From NCBI GenBank assembly GCA_963580455.1, contig OY756971.1, positions 11,493,001-11,557,000 of the forward strand: a DNA stretch of 64,000 nt, read 5' to 3'. The notes below the pieces were generated by a model. The model did no database searches. It saw only the letters and a program-made list of their open reading frames with translations, and was not told where the DNA came from. Shown here one piece after another: positions 40,310 through 53,377 of this stretch (positions within the stretch are counted from its first letter, which is position 1; the number at the start of each line of letters is the position of its first letter). Made by a program: the position numbers and the translations under genes. The stretch comes from Euonymus europaeus. Taxonomy: Eukaryota; Streptophyta; Magnoliopsida; Celastrales; Celastraceae.

Positions 40310-43300
40310 ACAAGTATAAGCTTCCTAGATTATTTCGATGCAAAAACCCCAACTTTCTATGACAAATGCACAAAATTGTTAAAACCTCCTTCATAGAGAG
40401 TGTTGAGCAACTTCGGACCATCAATGTTGTGTGTACACCTTTTATTGTTCTTTCATTTGAAATTTTACGAGTTTAAGCGTCAAGATTAATTAATTGCCAA
40501 AACACCAACTTTCTATGAGAAATGGACAAAGCCATTAAGAGCTCCTCCATAGAGAGAGTTGAGCAACTTCGAACCATCAAAGTTTCTCGGTTTACAGTTT
40601 TTTCTGTGCTTCTATGTCAAATTTTACGAGTATAAGCTTCCAAGATTATTTTGATGCAAAACACCAACATGCTATGACAAATGGACAAAATCGTTAAACG
40701 CTCCTCCATAGAGAGAGTTAATCAACTTCGGACCATCAAAATTGCACGGGTTACACTTTTTAATGTTCTTCTATGTCAAATTTTACGAGTATAAGCTTCC
40801 TAAATTATTTCGATGCCAAAACACCAACTTTCTATGAAGAATGCACAAAATTGTTAAAAGATCCTCTATAGAGAGAGTTGAGCGACCTCGGACCATGAAA
40901 GTTCCTCGGTGTACACTTTTTATTGTGCATCTATGTCAAATTTTACGAGTATAAGCTTCCAAGATTATTTCGATGCCAAAACACCGACATGCTATGACAA
41001 ATGGACAAAATCGTTAAAGGCTCCTACATAGAGAGAGTTGATCAACTTCGGACCATCAAAGTTGCTCGGTGTACACTTTTTAAAGTTCTTCTATGTCAAA
41101 TTTTACGAGTATAAGCTTCCTAGATCATTTCGTTGCAAAAACCCCCAAGTTTCTATGACAAATGCTCAAAATTGTAAAAAGCTCCTCCATATAGAGTGTT
41201 GAGCAACTTCGGACCATCAAAGTTGCTTGGTGTACACCTTTTATTGTTCTTCTATTTGAAATTTTACGAGTATAAGCTTCAAGACAAATTAATTGCCAAA
41301 ACACCAACTTTCTATGAGAAATGGAAAAAAACCATTAAAAGCTCCTCTATAGAGAGAGTTGAGCAAGTTCGGACCGTCAAAGTTGCTTCGTGTACACTTT
41401 GTATTGTTTTTCTATGTCAAATTTTTTGAGTATAAGCTTCCTAGATTATTTCGATGCCAAAACACCAACCTTTTATGACAAATGGACAAAATTGTTAAAA
41501 GCTCCTCTATAGAGAGAGTTGAGCCACTTCGAACCATCAATGTTGCTCGGTGTAACTTGTTATTGTGCTTCTATGTCAAATTTTACGAGTATAAGCTTCC
41601 TAGATTATTTCGATTCCAAAACACAAACTTTCTATGACGAATGGACAAAATTGTTAAAAGCTCCTCCATAGAGAGAGTTGAGCAACTTCGGAACATCAAA
41701 GTTCCTCGGTGTACACTTTTTATTGTTCTTCTATGTCAAATTTTACAAGTATAAGCTTCCTATATTATTTCGATGCAAAAACCCCAACTTTCTATGACAA
41801 ATGCACAAAATTGTTAAAACCTCCTTCAAAGAGAGTGTTGAGCAACTTCGGACCATCAATGTTGTGTGTACACCTTTTATTGTTCTTCCATTTGAAATTT
41901 TACGAGTATAAGCGTCAAGATTAATTAATTGCCAAAACACCAACTTTCTATGAGAAATGGACAAAGCCATTAAGAGCTCCTCCATAGAGAGAGTTGAGCA
42001 ACTTCGAACCATCAAAGTTTCTCGGTTTACAGTTTTTTGTGTGCTTCTATGTCAAATTTTACGAGTATAAGGTTCCAAGATTAATTTGATGCAAAACACC
42101 AACATGCTATGACAAATGGACAAAATCGTTAAACGCTCCTCCATAGAGAGAGTTAATCAACTTCGGACCATCAAAATTGCACGGGTTACACTTTTTAATG
42201 TTCTTCTATGTCAAATTTTACGAGTATTAGCTTCCTAAATTATTTCGATGCCAAAACACCAACTTTCTATGAAGAATGCACAAAATTGTTAAAAGATCCT
42301 CCATAGAGAGAGTTGAGCGACCTCGGACCATGAAAGTTCCTCGGTGTACACTTTTTATTGTGCATCTATGTCAAATTTTACGAGTATAAGCTTCCAAGAT
42401 TATTTCGATGCCAAAACACCAACATGCTATGACAAATAGACAAAATCATTAAAGGCTCCTACATAGAGAGAGTTGATCAACTTTGGACCATCAAAGTTGC
42501 TCGGTGTACACTTTTTAAAGTTCTTCTATGTCAAATTTTACGAGTATAAGCTTCCTAGATCATTTCGTAGCAAAAACCCCCAACTTTCTATGACAAATGC
42601 TCAAAATTGTTAAAAGCTCCTCCATATAGAGTGTTGAGCAACTTCGGACCATCAAAGTTGCTTGGTGTACACCTTTTATTGTTCTTCTATTTGAAATTTT
42701 ACGAGTATAAGCTTCAAGATTAATTAATTGCCAAAACACCAACTTTCTATGAGAAAAAGAAAAAACCATTAAAAGCTCCTCTATAGAGAGAGTTGAGCAA
42801 GTTCGGACCGTCAAAGTTGCTCGGTGTAACTTTGTATTGTGCTTCTATGTCAAATTTTACGAGTATAAGCTTTCTAGATTATTTCGATTCCAAAACACCA
42901 ACTTTCTATGACGAATGGACAAAATTGTTAAAAACTCCTCCATAGAGAGAGTTGAGCCACTTCGAACCATCAAAGTTGCTCGGTGTAACTTTTTATTGTG
43001 CTTCTACGTCAAATTTTACGAGTATAAGCTTCCTAGATTATTTCGATTCCAAAACACCAACTTTCTATGACGAATGGACAAAATTGTTAAAAGCTCCTCC
43101 ATAGAGAGAGTTGAGCAACTTCGGACCATCAAAGTTCCTCGGTGTACACTTTTTATTGTTCTTCTATGTCAAATTTTACAAGTATAAGCTTCCTAGATTA
43201 TTTCGATGCAAAAACCCCAACTTTCTATGACAAATGCACAAAATTGTTAAAACCTCCTTCATAGAGAGCGTTGAGCAACTTCGGACCATCAATGTTGTGT

Positions 43301-43985
43301 GTACACCTTTTATTGTTCTTCCATTTGAAATTTTACGATTATAAGCGTCAAGATTAATTAATTGCCAAAACACCAACTTTCTATGAGAAATGGACAAAGC
43401 CATTAAGAGCTCCTCCATAGAGAGAGTTGAGCAACTTCGAACCATCAAAGCTTCTCGGTTTACAGTTTTTTTTGTGCTTCTATGTCAAATTTTACGAGTA
43501 TAAGCTTCCAAGATTATTTTGATGCAAAACACCAACATGCTATGACAAATGGACAAAATCGTTAAACGCTCCTCCATAGAGAGAGTTAATCAACTTCGGA
43601 CCATCAAAATTGCACGGGTTACACTTTTTAATGTTCTTCTATGTCAAATTTTACGAGTATAAGCTTCCTAAATTATTTCGATGCCAAAACACCAACTTTC
43701 TATGAAGAATGCACAAAATTGTTAAAGGATCCTCCATAGAGAGAGTTGAGCGACCTCGGACCATGAAAGTTCCTCGGTGTACACTTTTTATTGTGCATCT
43801 ATGTCAAATTTTACGAGTATAAGCTTCCAAGATTATTTCGATGCCAAAACACCAACATGCTATGACAAATGGACAAAATCGTTAAAGGCTCCCACATAGA
43901 GAGAGTTGATCAACTTCGGACCATCAAAGTTGCTCGGTGTACACTTTTTAAAGTTCTTCTATGCCAAATTTTACGAGTATAAGCT

Positions 43986-46900
43986 TCCTAGATCATTTTG
44001 TTGCAAAAACCCCCAACTTTCTATGACAAATGCTCAAAATGGTTAAAAGCTCCTCCATATAGAGTGTTGAGCAACTTCGGACCATCAAAGTTGCTTGGTG
44101 TACACCTTTTATTGTTCTTCTATTTGAAATTTTACGAGTATAAGCTTCAAGATTAATTAATTGCCAAAACACCAACTTTCTATTAGAAATGGAAAAAACC
44201 GTAAAAGCTCCTCTATAGAGAGAGTTGAGCAAGTTCGGACCGTCAAAGTTGCTTCGTGTACACTTTGTATTGTTTTTCTATGTCAAATTTTATGAGTATA
44301 AGCTTCCTAGATTATTTCGATGCCAAAACACCAACTTTTTATGACAAATGGACAAAATTGTTAAAAGCTCCTCTATAGAGAGAGTTGAGCCACTTCGAAC
44401 CATCAAAGTTGCTCGGTGTACACTTTTTAAAGTTCTTCTATTTGAAATTTTCCGAGTATAAGCTTCCTAGATTATTTCGATGCCAAAACACCAACTTTTT
44501 ATGACAAATGGACAAAATTGTTAAAAGCTCCTCTATAGAGTGAGTTGAGCAACTTCGAACCATCAAAGTTTCTCGGTTTACAGTTTTTTTTGTGCTTCTA
44601 TGTCAAATTTTACGAGTATAAGCTTCCAAGATTATTTTGATGCACAACACCAACATGCTATGACAAATGGACAAAATCGTTAAACGCTCCTCCATAGAGA
44701 GAGTTAATCAACTTTGGACCATCAAAATTGCACGGGTTACACTTTTTAATGTTCTTCTATGTCAAATTTTACGAGTATAAGCTTCCTAAATTATTTCGAT
44801 GCCAAAACACCAACTTTCTATGAAGAATGCACAAAATTGTTAAAAGATCCTCCATAGAGAGAGTTGAGCAACCTCGGACCATGAAAGTTCCTCGGTGTAC
44901 ACTTTTTATTGTGCATCTATGTCAAATTTTACGAGTATAAGCTTCCAAGATTATTTCGATGCCAAAACACCAACATGCTATGACAAATGTACAAAATCGT
45001 TAAAGGCTCCTACATAGAGAGAGTTGATCAACTTCGGACCATCAAAGTTGCTCGGTGTACACTTTTTAAAGTTCTTCTATGTCAAATTTTACGAGTATAA
45101 GCTTCCTAGATCATTTCGTTGCAAAAACCCCCAACTTTCTATGACAAATGCTCAAAATTGTTAAAAGCTCCTCCATATAGAGTGTTGAGCAACTTCGGAC
45201 CATCAAAGTTGCTTGGTGTACACCTTTTATTGTTCTTCTATTTGAAATTTTACGAGTATAAGCTTCAAGATTAATTAATTGCCAAAACACCAACTTTCTA
45301 TGAGAAATGGAAAAAACCATTAAAAGCTCCTCTATAGAGAGAGTTGAGCAAGTTCGGACAGTCAAAGTTGCTTCGTGTACACTTTGTATTGTTTTTCTAT
45401 GTCAAATTTTATGAGTATAAGCTTCCTAGATTATTTTGATGCCAAAACACCAACTTTTTATGACAAATGGACAAAATTGTTAAAAGCTCCTCTATAGAGA
45501 GAGTTGAGCCACTTCGAACCATCAAAGTTGCTCGGTGTAACTTTTTATTGTGCTTCTATGTCAAATTTTACAAGTATAAGCTTCCTAGATTATTTCGATT
45601 CCAAAACACCAACTTTCTATGACGAATGGAAAAAATTGTTAAAAGCTCCTCCATAGAGAGAGTTGAGCAACTTCGGACCATCAAAGTTCCTCGGTGTACA
45701 CTTTTTATTGTTCTTCTATGTCAAATTTTACAAGTATAAGCTTCCTAGATTATTTCGATGCAAAAACCCCAACTTTCTATGACAAATGCACAAAATTGTT
45801 AAAACCTCATTCATAGAGAGTGTTGAGCAACTTCGGAACATCAAAGTTCCTCGGTGTACACTTTTTATTGTTCTTCTATGTCAAATTTTACAAGTATAAG
45901 CTTCCTAGATTATTTCGATGTAAAAACCCCAACTTTCTATGACAAATGCACAAAATTGTTAAAACCTCCTTCATAGAGAGTGTTGAGCAACTTCGGACCA
46001 TCAATGTTGTGTGTACACCTTTTATTGTTCTTCCATTTGAAATTTTACGAGTATAAGCGTCAAGATTAATTAATTGCCAAAACACCAACTTTCTATGAGA
46101 AATGGAAAAAACCATTAAAAGCTCTTCTATAGAGAGAGTTGAGCAAGTTCGGACCGTCAAAGTTGCTTCGTGTACACTTTGTATTGTTTTCTATTTGAAA
46201 TTTTACGAGTATAAGCTTCTAGATTATTTCGATGCCAAAACACCAACTTTTTATGACAAATGGACAAAATTGTTAAAAGCTCCTCTATAGAGAGAGTTGA
46301 GCCACGTCAAACCATCAAAGTTGCTCGGTGTAACTTTTTATTGTGCTTCTATGTCAAATTTTACGAGTATAAGCTTCCTAGATCATTTTGTTGCAAAAAC
46401 CCCCAACTTTCTATGACAAATGCTCAAAATGGTTAAAAGCTCCTCCATATAGAGTGTTGAGCAACTTCGGACCATCAAAGTTGCTTGGTGTACACCTTTT
46501 ATTGTTCTTCTATTTGAAATTTTACGAGTATAAGCTTCAAGATTAATTAATTGCCAAAACACCAACTTTCTATTAGAAATGGAAAAAACCGTAAAAGCTC
46601 CTCTATAGAGAGAGTTGAGCAAGTTCGGACCGTCAAAGTTGCTTCGTGTACACTTTGTATTGTTTTTCTATGTCAAATTTTATGAGTATAAGCTTCCTAG
46701 ATTATTTCGATGCCAAAACACCAACTTTTTATGACAAATGGACAAAATTGTTAAAAGCTCCTCTATAGAGAGAGTTGAGCCACTTCGAACCATCAAAGTT
46801 GCTCGGTGTACACTTTTTAAAGTTCTTCTATTTGAAATTTTCCGAGTATAAGCTTCCTAGATTATTTCGATGCCAAAACACCAACTTTTTATGACAAATG

Positions 46901-48765
46901 GACAAAATTGTTAAAAGCTCCTCTATAGAGTGAGTTGAGCAACTTCGAACCATCAAAGTTTCTCGGTTTACAGTTTTTTTTGTGCTTCTATGTCAAATTT
47001 TACGAGTATAAGCTTCCAAGATTATTTTGATGCACAACACCAACATGCTATGACAAATGGACAAAATCGTTAAACGCTCCTCCATAGAGAGAGTTAATCA
47101 ACTTTGGACCATCAAAATTGCACGGGTTACACTTTTTAATGTTCTTCTATGTCAAATTTTACGAGTATAAGCTTCCTAAATTATTTCGATGCCAAAACAC
47201 CAACTTTCTATGAAGAATGCACAAAATTGTTAAAAGATCCTCCATAGAGAGAGTTGAGCAACCTCGGACCATGAAAGTTCCTCGGTGTACACTTTTTATT
47301 GTGCATCTATGTCAAATTTTACGAGTATAAGCTTCCAAGATTATTTCGATGCCAAAACACCAACATGCTATGACAAATGTACAAAATCGTTAAAGGCTCC
47401 TACATAGAGAGAGTTGATCAACTTCGGACCATCAAAGTTGCTCGGTGTACACTTTTTAAAGTTCTTCTATGTCAAATTTTACGAGTATAAGCTTCCTAGA
47501 TCATTTCGTTGCAAAAACCCCCAACTTTCTATGACAAATGCTCAAAATTGTTAAAAGCTCCTCCATATAGAGTGTTGAGCAACTTCGGACCATCAAAGTT
47601 GCTTGGTGTACACCTTTTATTGTTCTTCTATTTGAAATTTTACGAGTATAAGCTTCAAGATTAATTAATTGCCAAAACACCAACTTTCTATGAGAAATGG
47701 AAAAAACCATTAAAAGCTCCTCTATAGAGAGAGTTGAGCAAGTTCGGACAGTCAAAGTTGCTTCGTGTACACTTTGTATTGTTTTTCTATGTCAAATTTT
47801 ATGAGTATAAGCTTCCTAGATTATTTTGATGCCAAAACACCAACTTTTTATGACAAATGGACAAAATTGTTAAAAGCTCCTCTATAGAGAGAGTTGAGCC
47901 ACTTCGAACCATCAAAGTTGCTCGGTGTAACTTTTTATTGTGCTTCTATGTCAAATTTTACAAGTATAAGCTTCCTAGATTATTTCGATTCCAAAACACC
48001 AACTTTCTATGACGAATGGAAAAAATTGTTAAAAGCTCCTCCATAGAGAGAGTTGAGCAACTTCGGACCATCAAAGTTCCTCGGTGTACACTTTTTATTG
48101 TTCTTCTATGTCAAATTTTACAAGTATAAGCTTCCTAGATTATTTCGATGCAAAAACCCCAACTTTCTATGACAAATGCACAAAATTGTTAAAACCTCAT
48201 TCATAGAGAGTGTTGAGCAACTTCGGAACATCAAAGTTCCTCGGTGTACACTTTTTATTGTTCTTCTATGTCAAATTTTACAAGTATAAGCTTCCTAGAT
48301 TATTTCGATGTAAAAACCCCAACTTTCTATGACAAATGCACAAAATTGTTAAAACCTCCTTCATAGAGAGTGTTGAGCAACTTCGGACCATCAATGTTGT
48401 GTGTACACCTTTTATTGTTCTTCCATTTGAAATTTTACGAGTATAAGCGTCAAGATTAATTAATTGCCAAAACACCAACTTTCTATGAGAAATGGAAAAA
48501 ACCATTAAAAGCTCTTCTATAGAGAGAGTTGAGCAAGTTCGGACCGTCAAAGTTGCTTCGTGTACACTTTGTATTGTTTTCTATTTGAAATTTTACGAGT
48601 ATAAGCTTCTAGATTATTTCGATGCCAAAACACCAACTTTTTATGACAAATGGACAAAATTGTTAAAAGCTCCTCTATAGAGAGAGTTGAGCCACGTCAA
48701 ACCATCAAAGTTGCTCGGTGTAACTTTTTATTGTGCTTCTATGTCAAATTTTACGAGTATAAGCT
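43986..48765. repeat. Near-identical 2 x 2,390-bp tandem duplication
   Basis: About 43,986-46,375 and 46,376-48,765 match at 2,390-bp spacing in every line I compared. Shared private variants include GCACAACACC (44,642 and 47,032), CGGACAGTC, GATGTAAAAACC and AACCTCATTC. The unit is about fifteen monomers and already contains internal deletions and a single-monomer duplication. Both boundaries lie in the conserved stretch around the HindIII site. Confidence 0.9.
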
Positions 48766-51665
48766 TTCTAGATTATTTCGATTCCAAAACACCAACTTTC
48801 TATGACGAATGGACAAAATTGTTAAAAGCTCCTGCATAAAGAGAGTTGAGCCACTTCGAACCATCAAAGTTGCTCGGTGTAACTTTTTATTGTACTTCTA
48901 TGTCAAATTTTACGAGTCTAAGCTTCCTAGATTATTTTGATTCCAAAACACCAACTTTCTATGACGAATGGACAAAATTGTTAAAAGCTCCTGCGTAAAG
49001 AGAGTTGAGCCACTTCGAACCATCAAAGTTGCTCGGTGTAACTTTTTATTGTACTTCTATGTCAAATTTTACGAGTATAAGCTTCCTAGATTATTTCGAT
49101 TCCAAAACACCAACTTTCTATGACGAATGGACAAAATTGTTAAAAGCTCCTCCATAGAGAGAGTCGAGCAACTTCGGACCATCAAAGTTCCTCGGTGTAC
49201 ACTTTTTATTGTTATTCTATGTCAAATTTTACAAGTATAAGCTTCCTAGATTATTTCGATGCAAAAACCCCAACTTTCTATGACAAATGCACAAAATTGT
49301 TAAAACCTCCTTCATAGAGAGTGTTGAGCAACTTCGGACCATCAATGTTGTGTGTACACCTTTTATTGTTCTTCCATTTGAAATTTTACGAGTATAAGCG
49401 TCAAGATTAATTAATTGCCAAAACACCAACTTTCTATGAGAAATGGACAAAGACATTAAGAGCTCCTCCATAGAGAGAGTTGAGTAACTTCGAACCCTCA
49501 AAGTTTCTCGGTTTACAGTTTTTTTTGTGCTTCTATGTCAAATTTTACGAGTATGAGCTTCCAAAATTATTTTGATGCAAAACACCAACATGCTATGACA
49601 AATGGACAAAATCGTTAAACGCTCCTCCATAGAGAGAGTTAATCAACTTCGGACCATCAAAATTGCACGGGTTACACTTTTTAATGTTCTTCTATGTCAA
49701 ATTTTAAGAGTATAAGCTTCCTAAATTATTTCGATGCCAAAACACCAACTTTCTATGAAGAATGCACAAAATTGTTAAAAGATCCTCCATAGAGAGAGTT
49801 GAGCAACCTCGGACCATGAAAGTTCCTCGGTGTACACTTTTTATTGTGCATCTATGTCAAATTTTACGAGTATAAGCTTCCAAGATTATTTCGATGCCAA
49901 AACACCAACATGCTATGACAAATGGACAAAATCGTTAAAGGCTCCTACATAGAGAGAGTTGATCAACTTCGGACCATCAAAGTTGCTCGGTGTACACTTT
50001 TTAAAGTTCTTCTATGTCAAATTTTACGAGTATAAGCTTCCCAGATCATTTCGTTGCAAAAACCCCCAACTTTCTATGACCAATGCTCAAAATTGTTAAA
50101 AGCTCCTCCATATAGAGTGTTGAGCAACTTCGGACCATCAAAGTTGCTTGGTGTACACCTTTTATTGTTCTTCTATTTGAAATTTTACGAGTATAAGCTT
50201 CAAGATTAATTAATTGCCAAAACACCAACTTTCTATGAGAAATGGAAAAAACCATTAAAAGCTCTTCTATAGAGAGAGTTGAGCAAGTTCGGACCGTCAA
50301 AGTTGCTTCGTGTACACTTTGTATTGTTTTCTATTTGAAATTTTACGAGTATAAGCTTCTAGATTATTTCGATGCCAAAACACCAACTTTTTATGACAAA
50401 TGGACAAAATTGTTAAAAGCTCCTCTATAGAGAGAGTTGAGCCACGTCAAACCATCAAAGTTGCTCGGTGTAACTTTTTATTGTGCTTCTATGTCAAATT
50501 TTACGAGTATAAGCTTTCTAGATTATTTCGATTCCAAAACACCAACTTTCTATGACGAATGGACAAAATTGTTAAAAGCTCCTGCATAAAGAGAGTTGAG
50601 CCACTTCGAACCATCAAAGTTGCTCGGTGTAACTTTTTATTGTACTTCTATGTCAAATTTTACGAGTATAAGCTTCCTAGATTATTTTGATTCCAAAACA
50701 CCAACTTTCTATGACGAATGGACAAAATTGTTAAAAGCTCCTGCATAAAGAGAGTTGAGCCACTTCGAACCATCAAAGTTGCTCGGTGTAACTTTTTATT
50801 GTACTTCTATGTCAAATTTTACGAGTATAAGCTTCCTAGATTATTTCGATTCCAAAACACCAACTTTCTATGACGAATGGACAAAATTGTTAAAAGCTCC
50901 TCCATAGAGAGAGTTGAGCAACTTCGGACCATCAAAGTTCCTCGGTGTACACTTTTTATTGTTATTCTATGTCAAATTTTACAAGTATAAGCTTCCTAGA
51001 TTATTTCGATGCAAAAACCCCAACTTTCTATGACAAATGCACAAAATTGTTAAAACCTCCTTCATAGAGAGTGTTGAGCAACTTCGGACCATCAATGTTG
51101 TGTGTACACCTTTTATTGTTCTTCCATTTGAAATTTTACGAGTATAAGCGTCGAGATTAATTAATTGCCAAAACACCAACTTTCTATGAGAAATGGACAA
51201 AGACATTAAGAGCTCGTCCATAGAGAGAGTTGAGCAACTTCGAACCATCAAAGTTTCTCGGTTTACAGTTTTTTTTGTGCTTCTATGTCAAATTTTACGA
51301 GTATGAGCTTCCAAGATTATTTTGATGCAAAACACCAACATGCTATGACAAATGGACAAAATCGTTAAACGCTCCTCCATAGAGAGAGTTAATCAACTTC
51401 GGACCATCAAAATTGCACGGGTTACACTTTTTAATGTTCTTCTATGTCAAATTTTACGAGTATAAGCTTCCTAAATTATTTCGATGCCAAAACACCAACA
51501 TTCTATGAAGAATGCACAAAATTGTTAAAAGATCCTCCATAGAGAAAGTTGAGCAACCTCGGACCGTGAAAGTTCCTCGGTGTACACTTTTTATTGTGCA
51601 TCTATGTCAAATTTTACGAGTATAAGCTTCCAAGATTATTTCGATGCCAAAACACCAACATGCTA
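48446..51665. repeat. 1,750-bp tandem duplication, second copy incomplete
   Basis: 48,446-50,195 and 50,196-51,665 match at 1,750-bp spacing. They include the CTGCATAAAG monomers and the GAGTATGAGC monomer. The second copy breaks off near 51,665, where a monomer switches type in mid-sequence. The copies differ at a small number of bases. Confidence 0.8.
48761..49078. repeat. Local amplification of one 159-bp monomer (two adjacent copies)
   Basis: HindIII sites at 48,761, 48,920 and 49,079 delimit two adjacent 159-bp units. Both carry GATTCC, CTGC(A/G)TAAAG and GTGTAACTT and differ by few bases; a third, more standard relative follows. The pair recurs near 50,511 as part of the 1,750-bp duplication, so it arose before that event. 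Confidence 0.8.
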
Positions 51666-51783
51666 TGAAGAATGCACAAAATTGTTAAAAGATCCTCCAT
51701 AGAGAGAGTTGAGCAACCTCGGACCATGAAAGTTCCTCGGTGTACACTTTTTATTGTGCATCTATGTCAAATTTTACGAGTAT

Positions 51784-53377
51784 AAGCTTCCAAGATTATT
51801 TCGATGCCAAAACACCAACATGCTATGACAAATGGACAAAATCGTTAAAGGCTCCTACATAGATAGAGTTGATCAACTTCGGACCATCAAAGTTGCTCGG
51901 TGTACACTTTTTAAAGTTCTTCTATGTCAAATTTTACGAGTATAAGCTTCCTAGATCATTTCGTTGCAAAAACCCCGAACTTTCTATGACAAATGCTCAA
52001 AATTGTTAAAAGCTCCTCCATATAGAGTGTTGAGCAACTTCGGACCATCAAAGTTGCTTGGTGTACACCTTTTATTTTTCTTCTATTTGAAATTTTACGA
52101 GTATAAGCTTCAAGATTAATTAATTGCCAAAACAGCAACTTTCTATGAGAAATGGAAAAAACCATTAAAAGCTCCTCTATAGAGAGAGTTGAGCAAGTTC
52201 GGACTGTCAAAGTTGCTTCGTGTACACTTTGTATTGTTTTTCTATTTGAAATTTTACGAGTATAAGCTTCTAAATTATTTCGATGCCAAAACACCAACTT
52301 TTTATGACAAATGGACAAAATTGTTAAAAGCTCCTCTATAGAGAGAGTTGAGCCACTTCGAACCATCAAAGTTGTTCGGTGTAACTTTTTATTGTGCTTC
52401 TATGTCAAATTTTACGAGCATAAGCTTCCTAGATTATTTCGATTCCAAAACACCAACTTTCTATGACGAATGGAAAAAATTGTTAAAAACTCCTCCATAG
52501 AGAGAGTTGAGCCACTTCGAACCATCAAAGTTGCTCGGTGTAACTTTTTATTGTGCTTCTATGTCAAATTTTACGAGTATAAGCTTCCAAGATTATTTCG
52601 ATGCCAAAACACCAACATGCTATGACAAATGGACAAAATCGTTAAAGGCTCCTACATAGATAGAGTTGATCAACTTCGGACCATCAAAGTTGCTCGGTGT
52701 ACACTTTTTAAAGTTCTTCTATGTCAAATTTTACGAGTATAAGCTTCCTAGATCATTTCGTTGCAAAAACCCCGAACTTTCTATGACAAATGCTCAAAAT
52801 TGTTAAAAGCTCCTCCATATAGAGTGTTGAGCAACTTCGGACCATCAAAGTTGCTTGGTGTACACCTTTTATTTTTCTTCTATTTGAAATTTTACGAGTA
52901 TAAGCTTCAAGATTAATTAATTGCCAAAACAGCAACTTTCTATGAGAAATGGAAAAAACCATTAAAAGCTCCTCTATAGAGAGAGTTGAGCAAGTTCGGA
53001 CTGTCAAAGTTGCTTCGTGTACACTTTGTATTGTTTTTCTATTTGAAATTTTACGAGTATAAGCTTCTAAATTATTTCGATGCCAAAACACCAACTTTTT
53101 ATGACAAATGGACAAAATTGTTAAAAGCTCCTCTATAGAGAGAGTTGAGCCACTTCGAACCATCAAAGTTGTTCGGTGTAACTTTTTATTGTGCTTCTAT
53201 GTCAAATTTTACGAGCATAAGCTTCCTAGATTATTTCGATTCCAAAACACCAACTTTCTATGACGAATGGAAAAAATTGTTAAAAACTCCTCCATAGAGA
53301 GAGTTGAGCCACTTCGAACCATCAAAGTTGCTCGGTGTAACTTTTTATTGTGCTTCTATGTCAAATTTTACGAGTAT
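51784..53377. repeat. Near-identical 2 x 797-bp tandem duplication
   Basis: 51,784-52,580 and 52,581-53,377 share CATAGATAGAG, ACCCCGAAC, TTATTTTTC, AACAGCAAC and GGACTGTC at 797-bp spacing, with no difference found in the lines compared. The unit is five monomers cut from the nine-mer. The longest open frame of the window (137 codons, minus strand) occurs in both copies, identically, as a result. Confidence 0.88.

Noticed and set aside
51956..53166. 137-codon open frames on the minus strand, repeated identically
   Set aside because: They cross nearly three satellite monomers, are copied by the 797-bp duplication, and have no domain. The same peptide pieces recur in all frames wherever the monomer occurs. 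They are by-products of the repeat.
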